64,000 nt of DNA from positions 9,756,105-9,820,104 of the forward strand of contig JAJEKV010000051.1 of assembly GCA_021234155.1 (NCBI GenBank). The letters are read 5' to 3'. The position numbers and the translations under genes were made by a program. How positions within the stretch are numbered: position 1 is the first letter of the stretch; the number at the start of each line of letters is the position of its first letter. Below, piece after piece: positions 44,791 to 53,849 of this stretch. This DNA is from Isoetes taiwanensis. Its lineage: Eukaryota > Streptophyta > Lycopodiopsida > Isoetales > Isoetaceae. The notes below the pieces were generated by a model. That model was not told the DNA's origin and did no database searches. It worked only from the letters and a program-made list of their open reading frames with translations.

Positions 44791-45960
44791 CCGTTTAGGG
44801 CAAAAAAAAATGGCGCTTAGGGTTCACGTTTAGGGCGGCGGCGGCGGCCCGATGCCTGTAGTTTCTCCAAGGAAGGTCGATCGTAGCTGGAGGAGCAGCG
44901 AAAAATGGCTGCTGCTGCTATGGTAAGATGGTGTTGGAGCTGTCTCGCCCATCCTCCCCCTGTCTGTCCCAGATCTTGGCAGCAAAGCAGGCCCAGTGGA
45001 GCATAGCCGCAGCTCTGCTACTCTGCTTCTGGCTGTTGAATCTATGGCAGGGAAAGGTATGGTGTTTTTCTGCTTCAGCTTTGATCTTGTTAGGCAGCCA
45101 AGGGTTCGTAGAGATTCTAGTATCATTTTTCAGTTCTGATCAGCATTTTCGGATTTTAACAACCTATATCTTGCAATTTCTGTGTTGCTTACTGGGATTC
45201 CTCTACATCCCATGTGACAGTTTATGTGGTCTTTTCTTGGAACACTTAAGCTGTCTGCCGCCCTCCCTGTCCCAGCAAGGGGAGGATTGTGGGCAAATGA
45301 TGGCTGCTCCGATCATTCTGGAATATGCTACTGGTGGTTTGCCATGGGATTCCCTGGGCGGGAGACTAGGGAGGCCCGGGCATTGTGGGAAGAAGCCCAT
45401 ATTCTATGCACGAAGGGATGAGGTTCAGCAGGCCTGTCTTCTTTTCTTATTGCTTGGAAGAAGGTTCTACCTATAGTACTGCAGTAATGGAATTAGGCCG
45501 ACTTAATGCGTATGAGCCTTGCCTTGGATGCTGGGATATCCTTCGGAGAATGCTTCAAGTGGTTCCTTCTTACTAAGATCTCTTGATGGCCATTCTAGAA
45601 TGGGAAGTAGCAGCCTGAACCTTGCTCTTGATCCTGGGCGTTTGACACAGGATTAACTCATATCTGGTGACCAGGTGCTTAAATGTCTTATCAGGCCTAT
45701 TGTGGAGCCTTTGTAATAAGGTCTTAGACCGTTTGTTTTATTAAAATTTGACCTAGGAACTGAGCTCTCCTCTCCTATAGTATCCTATGGAGAAGATGTA
45801 GAGAGAGGCTCTAAGTACTGGGTCTAGAGTCTGGACTGCTATTCATGGATTTGAGAAGTGATAGCACCTCTGGACTCACTGTATGTGTAAACACTCTTAT
45901 CTTTTGAATACAATACAGATCATTCTTGCCTTCAACAAAAAAAAAAAAAAAAAAAAAAAA
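44791..45960 (+). mobile_element. Poly(A)-tailed retroposed insertion with 11-bp target duplication
   Basis: AAAAGATGTTC occurs at 44780-44790 and again at 45961-45971 directly after an A run (45937-45960). These are the marks of LINE-machinery insertion. The 1.17-kb body starts with GC-rich DNA (GGCGGCGGCGGCGGCCCG) and ends AATACAATACAGATCATTC before the tail. The longest frame (44928-45476, 182 codons) is hydrophobic (AAALLLCFWLLNLW) and has no recognised family. It could be a processed gene copy or an internally deleted LINE. The host gypsy reading frame is open across the empty site. Confidence 0.85.
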
Positions 45961-46190
45961 AAAAGATGTTCAACAAGAAGTCTCAGCATACGTAGTATTT
46001 TTTTGCATGAACAAATAGTCCTTCGATGGTACAAGTCCAAGGAGAATAACCGCAAGAAATTTTAGAGTATTTGGCAGCGACCATTTTAAGGAATCATACT
46101 TACGTGGTGAAGACCTTGATAGAAAGCGATTTGAGAACCTAGTCAATGGTTCATCCCTCAAGGTCTACTGGCCAACTGGCTGAGGTTCTT

Positions 46191-46776
46191 TGGGGCCTAA
46201 TGATGGCTTGCTCTTGCGAGTAGCCATCATTTGTCTCTAGTTTTTATTTACTAGTGTAATTGTTATTTCTTTATTTCTTTTAGTTTGTGTTTAGTAGGTG
46301 ATTAGTCAAAGCAAATTCAAGTTGGATAATAACAAAAGTACAAGGAATATCATATCATCATGGCAGATGCGAGCAAGTGGGGAAAAAGTTTGATGTCATT
46401 CGTATTAAAATTTTTGCTATCTGAAATAAGGATGGAAACTTGATTCTATTTACACCATGTAAAAAGGGGTGTTTGTTTTTGTTCAACATAAATTACATGT
46501 AATGATATATGCAAGTAGTTTTGAAATTGCATGATATGCCTAATCATAATAGTGCACATCTCATGAACTAGTGTACATCTAACTTGATAGACAATGGTTT
46601 GCAATGTATAGTTAGACGACTTATATAGAGAGTTGAATATACGCAACTAGATATCTAATTAGACATACAATTCATTTGCAATGCACAATAAAATGATGCC
46701 CCCATCCTCCTTAATATCCTCCCTTTTTTTTTTGGGGGGAGAGGGGAGTTAAGGAGTCGAGATAGCAGATCAGAAA
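46191..46776. other. No gene recognised
   Basis: AT-rich DNA after the gypsy remnant. A G run with T run (TTTTTTTTTGGGGGGAGAGGGG at about 46724-46745) precedes the possible LINE ORF1 start. Confidence 0.45.
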
Positions 46777-47318
46777 ATGGCAGTCGTTGTGGCCGCCATC
46801 GGAAACCCTCCTGATTTCGATCCAGGTGCCTGCAACGGGAGTCCAACATCCCCGCTAGATCCATCCCCCACTATCTCAGGCTGGAAAACAACCAGTCGTT
46901 AGGGCTTAGGGGCTATCGAGCCCAGTCGGTGGGGCTTTCAAAAATTTGTTGCCAAATGGGGTTTCCCCTTGCATCAGGTAAATCAAAACCCTGGCATGTC
47001 TGATAAGAGCTCTGGTCCATCTACTGGCGTTTCTGCCCCACACAGTACAGACAACTCCCCAAAAGGGGGCAAATATTAATAGAGCCGGTAAGATAATAAT
47101 AAGCAAAGATCTGGCCCCCAAAGCATATGTGAATGCTATTGTGGCTATTCAAAAACTGAAAACTGCAGTATTAGGGGCAAAACTCGGAGATATTCCAAAT
47201 TACTGTATGATGGAAGATGCTACAAAGGGGAGAGAGATGGAAGAAAAGAAGAAGCTAACGAATGACAAACTCGCAGAATTGAGACAGAAATTAGCCGCAC
47301 TTGTAGAATCAATATTAG
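46777..47318 (+). pseudogene. Possible LINE ORF1-like fragment
   Basis: From ATG 46777 the plus strand reads MAVVVAAIGNPPDFDPGACN and SPTSPLDPSPTISGWKTTS before stops. Later frames read LAPKAYVNAIVAIQKLKTAV and an acidic/basic helix-prone end, KKKLTNDKLAELRQKLAALV, which could form a coiled coil as LINE ORF1 proteins often do. Homology stops where the minus-strand copia begins at about 47315. No zinc knuckle is seen, so the assignment is weak. Confidence 0.3.
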
Positions 47319-48812
47319 CTGGACCATGGGGTCAGCAAGGTCTTGTCATTGCTAGCAATAAGGCAATCGTCAATATATAAAGCCATTACTAGGCACTTAT
47401 CTCCTTCTCGTTTCATATAAAGATTGCCTTCTGTTTTTAATTTTATAAATCCATTAACAACTAGAAACTTATTCATGCATAAGTACCATTGCTTGGACAC
47501 CTGTCTAAGATCATAGATGGCCTTCTTCAATTTGTATACCAGATTGTTACCTTGTTCATATCCATGGAGCTGCTCCATGTATATTTCATCTTCTAGATCT
47601 CCATTTAGAAATGTAGTCTTCACATCCATATGATTCAGCACCATGTCATTTTGCACCGCGATTGCTAACTGGTCGTCTTGACAATGGGCAAAAAAGTATC
47701 TTTATAATCTATTCCGTCTCGTTGCACATATCTTTTAGCGACCAAATGGGCTTTGTATCTTTCTATTGATCCATTTGCCTTCTTTTTTATTTTAAATATC
47801 CACTTACTACCTATAACATTTTTATCATTTCGTCTCAGCACCAAATCGTATGTTCCTGTCTGTTTGAATGAATCTAACTCATTTTTCATTGCTTCTTACT
47901 CCTGCTACTATCTCTTCCACTGTTTCTGGTTCCAAATGTGCAAGACAGGATTTTAGGTTTTGGAAGTCTCGTTGTCTTACCTTTCCTTCTGCCCAGTGTC
48001 TCTAAGCCAAGTGGAAACTGAGATTTGAGATGTTCCAGTTAACTGCATCTAACTCTGCTGGCACTTCTTCCAACTTCCTCACTGCTCTCTCCAATTTGAC
48101 ATCCAGTTTTTGGTGTGTTGTCAGCTCCTAGTGCCTCATGCACCTCTTCTGGCTCAATATCCGGTCCATGTTGTGCATTATCACCCTCTATGGCTTCATG
48201 CATCACATCCGGTTCTATAATTTCATTATCTATAGATTCGGCCTTATCAGTTTCTTCGAGCTCAATTTCTTCATTTATTGACAAGTTCACTGTTTGTATC
48301 AGGACGTATGCAGTCACCTCCTCTACCCTCGAGTTGCTTTCCAAATATTCCTCCGATATCCATTCTTACGTCTCCTGCGTGCTTAGAATTTTCTTGTCCT
48401 TGTACAAACATTCTCTTTGAATATCACATCTCTGCTGACATATACTTTGCGGGTATTAGGATCATACAACCTATAGCCATTCGTCTCCTCAACATAGCCC
48501 ACCAAGAAAGTGCACATGCTTCGATTATCTAAGTTTCTTTTTAGTTCCTCGGGTACCAACATATAGGCTAAACATCTATAAACTTTAAAGCGTTTCACAG
48601 ATTGCCTTTTTCCCATCCAAAATTATTCCAGTACTCCTTCCTTAGTCGCAATGCTAGGCAGCCTATTTTGAATGTGACAAATTGCGGCTACTGTTTCTGC
48701 CCACAAATTATTAGTAAACATGTGTGCTTGAGCATGCACCTCGCAACATTCATAATAGTGCGATTTTTTTGCTCCGCTACACCATTTTATTGGGGTGTCT
48801 AGCATAATATAC
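47315..48812 (-). mobile_element. Ty1/copia pol fragment: integrase end, linker, RT start
   Basis: In minus-strand order: TP..NGVAE-type integrase end (KNRTIMNVARCML in one frame, near 48750), YRCLAYMLVPEEL, NRSMCTFLVGYVEE and KVYVSRDVIF, then an acidic linker (48344-48039). Then come [40 protein letters not shown] and MDVKTTFLNGDLEDEIYMEQ, and finally MALYIDDCLIASN (YIDD box). The order is that of copia pol. Several frame changes inactivate it. It is truncated at about 47315 inside RT and at 48812, where the LTR-like repeat begins. Confidence 0.9.
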
Positions 48813-50150
48813 GAGAGAAATACGTATATTATACTGCCATGTCACTCGTACATGTTGCCCTTGGCGACATGTACTTGGCGACCATAAAGGGTTGCACCCT
48901 AGGGGGCAACTTGTTATGTTGCATACGCCCTTTAACATGTGCATATAACCCTATTTTGCCACGTGGCAAAGCCCCACATGACTTTCTAGACCCTAACCCT
49001 TAAAGAGTCGTGTAAAAGAGACTGGAAACCTAAACTTGCCATTCTCAGATTCCAGTTTCCAAGAGCTTGCCTCACCAAGCGCTTGCGCCATTCCTGCCTA
49101 CAAGATGCCACGAAGCCCCCTTTGTACAATGGATCTCCCGAATTCGCTCATCTCCTTTCGGATCAATAGCATGGATGTCGTTCATGGAGCTGGAGCGAGC
49201 CAAGGATCCAGTAGGTGGTCATTCTGTTGTGCAATGTCAACTTATGTTCCGGCATTAGGCCGAGTTGATGTGTTAAATTAGCCTTAGAGGCCCTATAGAT
49301 TCCGAAATCTCAGCCTCTAATGAAAGAACCTAACCATGTATGTCAGATAGATAGATTAGATGATATTCTATTTTTCTGTTCTATGGATGATTATGGTTGA
49401 TCTCTGTGAGCTCCTATGTATTGGGAAGGGCCTTAGTAGATCATGTACCTAGTTAGCCTTCATAATTCTCAAATTATTGTGGCCTGTGCATGAGCCTGCC
49501 TGGCTGTGGGTGGCGGGGCTAGACCGGCGTATAAGGAGGACATGTCCAGTTACGGACTAATCCCTCTGGTGTGTAAAGCCTACCAGGGATCTTAGCAGGG
49601 TAGGCCTGATGGCTTGCCACTGAGTGTGGGCAAGGCATGGGCTCGACACCTCTGGGGTGATGCATCACCTTGAATAGGGGTTCAAGTCGTAGATGAGCAG
49701 TGGCTCTGTCGCCGCCTGTAATTGGCATGCGTGCCTCTGGAGGAAGTGATCTCCTCTTGCCTCATCAGGACTTGGGAGCTGCAACGCAAGAGTAGCCCAT
49801 TTAGCTATGCACCCAGCAGGCTACGGTCAAGCCCCAAGACTTATCAGCCTATTTTGCAAAGTATATACAGGAAGGGTGGATGGAGCGGACTATCTAACGT
49901 CCATGTTCTATGCCATCAAGTCCAGTGTTATGAACTCTGTCTGCTTTAAACTTTGGAGACCCAAACTGTCAGTCCACCCCTTGAGTCTGAGCCTTGGGTA
50001 GTTTTTTCCCCATGTTGTTGTACTGAGGATGTTGATGCAGATGTTATGGTGAGCTGCCCTTCGAGATGGAAATATATGTGTTTGATGCTATGTGCTTACG
50101 TTTGTTTATGCTTCCGCAGTTAGGCCGATCCCGAGGGAGACGAGTTAAGC
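48813..50150 (+). mobile_element. LTR-like insertion (family X, copy 2)
   Basis: Collinear with 19766-21342 over many short phrases (GATTATGGTTGATC, TATGTATTGGGAAGGGC, GGAGCTGCAACGCAAGAGTAG, TTTTGCAAAGTATATACAGG, TATGCTTCCGCAGTTAGG). It begins inside the copia integrase and stops at about 50150, roughly 190 bases short of where copy 1 ends, so it is truncated or its end has been replaced. No coding. Probably an LTR of an undescribed gypsy-type element. Confidence 0.6.
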
Positions 50151-50204
50151 TAGTAATAGTTAGCAAAAGTAAATTTAATAAAACCTGAAAATTTTGGCCA
50201 CTAG

Positions 50205-50282
50205 AAAGTGACTATTCACAGAGTGCACCTAGGGCCTTACCTAAATTTGAGCTCCATCCTCTCTCGCGCTGTGTGAGTGGTC
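50205..50282. repeat. Palindromic hairpin element, copy 1
   Basis: GTGACTATTCACAGAGTGCA on the left pairs with GCTGTGTGAGTGGTC on the right around a TACCTAAATTTGAG centre. Together they form an imperfect hairpin of about 75 bases. Three relatives occur at 50420, 56005 and 56172. Confidence 0.7.
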
Positions 50283-50417
50283 GAGCATAGTTCAACAAGA
50301 AATATGGACAATTAGGGTAATCTGATAGCATAAGAAGGCTTAAAATCAAATTCTAAGCTAGAAAAACCTGTCATACCTCTAAGAATGTGTCTAGAAAACA
50401 AAAAATTAAGTTAAAAA

Positions 50418-50500
50418 AGAGTGACTACTCACAGAGTGTGCCTGGAAGCCTTACCTAAATTTTAGCTCCAACCTCTGGCGCATTGTGTGAGTAGCAAGAG
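50418..50500. repeat. Palindromic hairpin element, copy 2
   Basis: Same layout as copy 1: GACTACTCACAGAGTGTGCC, central CCTTACCTAAATTTTAG, and GCATTGTGTGAGTAGC. It is 213 bases after copy 1. Confidence 0.7.
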
Positions 50501-50606
50501 TAAATTTTGTCTTAGGGAACCAAATATTTCAAGCCAGCAAATAAGAATGTTCTAAATAGTTAGATAACATAAAAATTATAAGTGGAAACCCTAGGACCCC
50601 AAGCCC

Positions 50607-50614
50607 TATAAATA
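50607..50614 (+). promoter_or_regulatory. TATA box upstream of the H3-like locus
   Basis: CCCTATAAATAGACAGG contains TATAAATA at 50607-50614. It is 77 bases upstream of ATG 50691. A start site about 30 bases downstream would give a leader near 50 bases. Confidence 0.6.
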
Positions 50615-50690
50615 GACAGGATACGACATTTTTACTCTTCCCCTCCAACGGTCAAGCTCTGGCCTACAAACAATCAAGGCAATAGCAGGT

Positions 50691-51434
50691 ATGGCTCGCA
50701 CCAAACAGCTAGAGTAGTTATGGAAACGGATCCAGCAGCGTCCAAGTTCTTGCTGCTGAACAAAAAGCAAGGGAGGTCTGGAAACGCGAAAGAACTGAAG
50801 ATTCTCAAAATCCCGATCAAGAGCAATAAAACATAGAGCACAAAAAACAGGGACGAGAATAGGAAGACCAAGGCCAACAAAACCAGCAGCAGAACCCCAA
50901 AACCCAGCAGGATGAGGAACACGCCGACGAGAACCAAGACTAACAAACTGCAGAGAGGGACTCTCGTCGTCTAGGGAGGATTAAGAAGAGGAAAAGAGAA
51001 GAGAAGAAACAAAGACTAGCGGAGAGGAAAGAACTTGCCTGATGGATGGCCGAGAAAAGCAAGGACCCACTCCCGGGAAAGGCGCCTACGAGGAAGACAA
51101 AGAAAACCCCCAACAAAGGGGTGAAAATCACGGAGAGGGAGCCCGACAGACCCCTATCTTCATCTTCGAACACTGAGTCAGATGATGATGCTTGGACGAT
51201 ACCCCTCACACAGAAGAAATAGGACCCTCCAATCCAGACAATGAAGACCTAGAGGTACCACCTCCCTACCCAGTCTGGCCTAAAGCAAATGCAGATCCCA
51301 AGAAGCCAAACAAGCCAGCACGAGAGTCGTACGTACTCAAGCATGAGCGAGAGTATAGGAAGTAGATGGCAGAGTACAAGGAGTACATGAAAATGTACGA
51401 GGCTTATGACAAATATTTCCAGAAAAATAAGGTC
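50691..51434 (+). pseudogene. Broken 5' part of an H3-like gene or of a gag-like charged protein
   Basis: ATG 50691 opens MARTKQLE and then stops. MARTKQ is the exact start of histone H3, and MARTK is common in plant CENH3. Beyond this, the plus-strand frames are rich in K, E, Q and R: KFL and AAEQKAREVWKRERTED, MAEKSKDPLPGKAPTRKTKK, SSSNTESDDDAWTIPL, PYPVWPKANADPKKPNKPA, and YVLKHEREYRK and EYKEYMKMYEAYDKYF. Frameshifts and stops occur throughout. It lies on the same strand, 1.6 kb before the H3 fold, with a LINE end between. It could be the long tail of a centromeric-type H3. The charged composition equally fits a retroelement gag. Confidence 0.4.
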
Positions 51435-51442
51435 TGATACGT

Positions 51443-51488
51443 GGAAGGAAGGAAGGAAGGAAGGAAGGAAGGAAGGAAGGAAGGAAGG
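51443..51488. repeat. (GGAA)n microsatellite forming the tail of the adjacent LINE
   Basis: About 11 uninterrupted GGAA units abut the 3' end of the minus-strand LINE. Read in LINE orientation this is a (TTCC)n tail. Confidence 0.9.
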
Positions 51489-52240
51489 TTCTTTTATCGT
51501 CCGCGGAGGCCAATCAGCCTATGGGACCCAAATTACACGGGTGCAGCAAGCCCGTTGCTACCCGGATTAAAAAACCCTCCCCTTAGGAGGGAAAAACCGT
51601 CGCAGCAACAAGCCTGCTGGCAGCTGTACAAATATACATATACACATGAATTCCCCAAGACCTCAAGTAGGCTCGGGACGAGAGGTGAGTCCGCAGATCC
51701 AAAACCTCCTGGAGGAAGGAGCCAAGGGATCGAATCGACGCTGCGTCTTGAGTAGCTTCGTCAGGCGAGGCGCACTGTCGCACCAAGAGAATGTAGCGAG
51801 CCCGAATCTGACTATAGGCTGGACAGCTCTGGAAGGCATGGCTTTCATCCTCAACAACCCCCAGCGGGCAACACTGACAAAGCCTGTCCTGGCGCGGCTC
51901 TCCAACCCACCGACCCGTCTCAAGCCGAAGATGGTGGGCCCCTGTTCGAATGGACGCGATGATCCTGCGCTTCTTCATGGGCAACTGAGAACGCATGTAG
52001 AGCTGTGGGGGTTTATGTGTTGTTTGTAGTGTGCCATCTTTACCTGTTCCAGAGCATGGTGGTCCCAGAGCTTCCCCAGGAAACAAGAGTCCAAGTACCC
52101 CCTCAGCCTATCCCGGTCGGCGTCTGTGTGCACCTGGACGCACCTATGTGCGTCTACGTTCCAGCCCGCTAGCCACTGGGCTCTCTTGTCCTTCCAACAA
52201 GCCCTGAGTCGTTGCGGGCTCATCGCCACAGCGTAAGCCA
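51489..52240 (-). mobile_element. LINE 3' end (same family as 41521-43180) with (TTCC)n tail
   Basis: The minus strand reads MSPQRLRACWKDKRAQWLAG, GKLWDHHALEQVKMAHYKQH and RRIIASIRTGAHHLRLETGR, then RLCQCCPLGVVEDESHAFQ and SCPAYSQIR, a CCHC-type zinc-binding region. It parallels 42260-41875 block for block (PQRLKRCWKEH, KIWDAVTLAQVKTGHY, IASIRTGSH). The 3' UTR shares GATTAAAAAACCC (plus strand) with the other copy, but the tail is (TTCC)n rather than (TATTC)n. It lies between the two halves of the H3-like locus. The right-hand limit is uncertain by about 50 bases. Confidence 0.8.
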
Positions 52241-52304
52241 AGTGCCCACGAAGGATGACACCCTGAAGCTGCCCCCGAAAAGACCAGCACCATCGGAGAA
52301 GCCC

Positions 52305-52607
52305 ATGAAGAGGAGCACAGACTCGTATTTCGCGAAAACTGCCCAGGAGATTCGGCACTTCCAGAGGAGCTATGGACTTCTGATACCACAAACCACCTTT
52401 GCAAGGTTGACATGTGAGATCTTGCATGAGTTCGATAAGACCGAGCGAGTAACTGACGATATGTCACTCACATTACAGGAAGCAGCAGAGCAGAAGGTAG
52501 TTCAACATTTTGGAGATTCTCTAGCATGTGCCCTTCATGCTAAGAGAGTAACTTGCATGCCTAGGGATATGCAGTTAGCCAGATTTATCAAGAAGACAGA
52601 TTGCTAG
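52305..52607 (+). CDS. Divergent histone H3-fold protein (CENH3-like or other H3 variant)
   Basis: The frame is open from about 52236 to TAG 52607. The first ATG inside it is 52305, giving 100 residues. It contains the whole H3 fold without gaps: alpha-N EIRHFQRSYGLLIPQTTF, alpha-1 RLTCEILHEF, loop 1, alpha-2 LTLQEAAEQKVVQHF and alpha-3 ACALHAKRVTCMPRDMQLAR. The LQEAAE, HAKRVT-MP-D and QLAR cores match H3 exactly or nearly so. LLIP followed by a short link to F recalls CENH3. Loop 1 lacks the extra residues usual in plant CENH3. Residues before the fold are Lys/Pro-rich (KLPPKRPAPSEKPMKRS), like a tail. Histone H3 pairs with H4 in nucleosomes. The tail is cut off by the LINE, so the locus may be a pseudogene or may make a tail-less protein. 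Confidence 0.75.
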   Translation: MKRSTDSYFAKTAQEIRHFQRSYGLLIPQTTFARLTCEILHEFDKTERVTDDMSLTLQEAAEQKVVQHFGDSLACALHAKRVTCMPRDMQLARFIKKTDC

Positions 52608-53470
52608 ATTATGTACAAAAACTTTTGTAATATAAAATTTAGTTAATATAACTTATCTTCTTTACTAAAAAGAGAGTGTGTTGGTTTTCATACCTGGGAA
52701 CGCCGCATGTTACGCCGCATGTGGCGTTCTCTTTCCCCTTGGGAGACAGTGGCATTCATACGAATTTTCAATTTTTTTTAGCCTTCCCTTTCCTGCCTTT
52801 GGAAGACACACTCCTCACGCCACGATGGAGACTTGAAGTGACAGGTTCGGATTCTTTCTGAGCTAAGAATGGCATTTGGCCATTTTGTTTCTTCTCTATA
52901 CCAGTGTTTAAGTTTTTTTCATGAAGCTTTTACCTACTTCCTATTGATGCAAGGATGCTTTTACTTGCAGATCATTGGATGCGAGCCTGCGGCATATTCC
53001 TTTGAGTTAGAGACAGATTTGCTGCAAATGTTTTGTGTTCTGTCTTCTTCATTTCTGGAAGCACGATTTCTAGGCTCTTGCGTCTGATTCTGCCCATGCA
53101 TCATGAATTTTCACAGTTTGAAAAATTATCTGTGCGAATCTCATTGCTTAGGTTGGCCCATCATATTTATTTATGGAGGATGTCTTGCGTCTTCGAAGAG
53201 AAAGGGAATATGTTGTATGACAGATCTCATTTGTAGCAAAGGTAGTGAAGTCAACTGCATATGATTTGGCGCATCGGAGATATCAATATGCTTCAATGCT
53301 TGCAAGGTCATTCAGAAGTCCATCTCTTGCCAGGTTTCAGCATTAGCGACCCATATTTCCATTGTCTATTATGGCAACAAACTTCCTACCTATGTTAAAA
53401 GCTTTTCATAAGCAATTGTTTATGCCTCTGGCATTGTCTTAAGCAGCATTTCACACTATTTTTCTTGCAG
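52608..53470. other. 3' flank of the H3-like gene; no gene recognised
   Basis: AT-rich 3' flank, then a short GC-richer patch (AACGCCGCATG repeated at about 52699 and 52714). Short frames have no motifs. Confidence 0.45.
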
Positions 53471-53492
53471 ATTTATATTTCTTTTTTCTCTG

Positions 53493-53849
53493 ATGGCTGA
53501 ATCATCTTCTCCAACGACAAGGGCCTATAGCCTGTATTTTCAAACTATTTCTGTAGAAAGCAGTAGATTCGGAAGTATCTTGGAATGCGAAAACCATTGG
53601 GTACAGATGATTCAAGGCTTCAACAATAGAAGGCATTCAAGGCAAGGAGACATTTTTCTTTATTTTGCAAATGCTAAAAAAAGTGCAGATTCTAAAATAT
53701 CGAAAAAACATGATGCAGAAAAGACTGTTTTTATAAGAAAAAATACCCCCCTTAATCAAGAAGGGATGAGTTCATCTAGAATTCATGTTCCTTTGTCGGG
53801 AAGGTGTCACTTCACCAACTTCAAAGACTGGTATGCATGGGCAGGCTAG
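53493..53849 (+). CDS. Unidentified 118-codon open frame, possible exon
   Basis: ATG 53493 opens a 118-residue frame (MAESSSPTTRAYSLYFQTIS at the start, CHFTNFKDWYAWAG at the end). It follows a good acceptor-like tract (TATTTTTCTTGCAG, ending 53470). Composition is protein-like, with a Lys-rich middle (ANAKKSADSKISKKHDAEK). No family is recognised, and no signal peptide or membrane segment is seen. It could be the last exon of a host gene or a fortuitous frame. Confidence 0.3.
   Translation: MAESSSPTTRAYSLYFQTISVESSRFGSILECENHWVQMIQGFNNRRHSRQGDIFLYFANAKKSADSKISKKHDAEKTVFIRKNTPLNQEGMSSSRIHVPLSGRCHFTNFKDWYAWAG

Larger units (their letters stand above)
43200..46190 (+). mobile_element. Ty3/gypsy fragment: protease end and integrase, with two nested insertions
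   Basis: Host-element pieces are 43351-43724, 44184-44780 and 45972-46190. The first reads LTINIGDLKFPLEFG and HEMLVGRPLLRQAKS, like the last third of a retroviral-type protease. The second reads, in changing frames, VSDRVIHFMNG, ALWSYKTHEKHA, TPFQLV and ESVLPIEVELSSLRIALKY, the integrase core and its C-terminal part. The third, in frame across the second insertion, reads KMFNKKSQH and then RWYKSKENNRKKF, YLRGEDLDRKRFENLV and GSSLKVYWPTG. RT and RNase H are missing, presumably by deletion. Nested inside are a TRIM (43725-44178) and a poly(A) retroposon (44791-45960). Confidence 0.8.

Noticed and set aside
44928-45476. Membrane protein gene
   Set aside because: Hydrophobic, but it lies inside a poly(A) retroposon with several competing ATGs and no recognised family. 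Kept only as part of the retroposon.
52212-52304. Start of the H3-like protein at 52212
   Set aside because: The codon there is TTG. The first ATG in the frame is 52305, and the stretch before it overlaps the uncertain LINE border.
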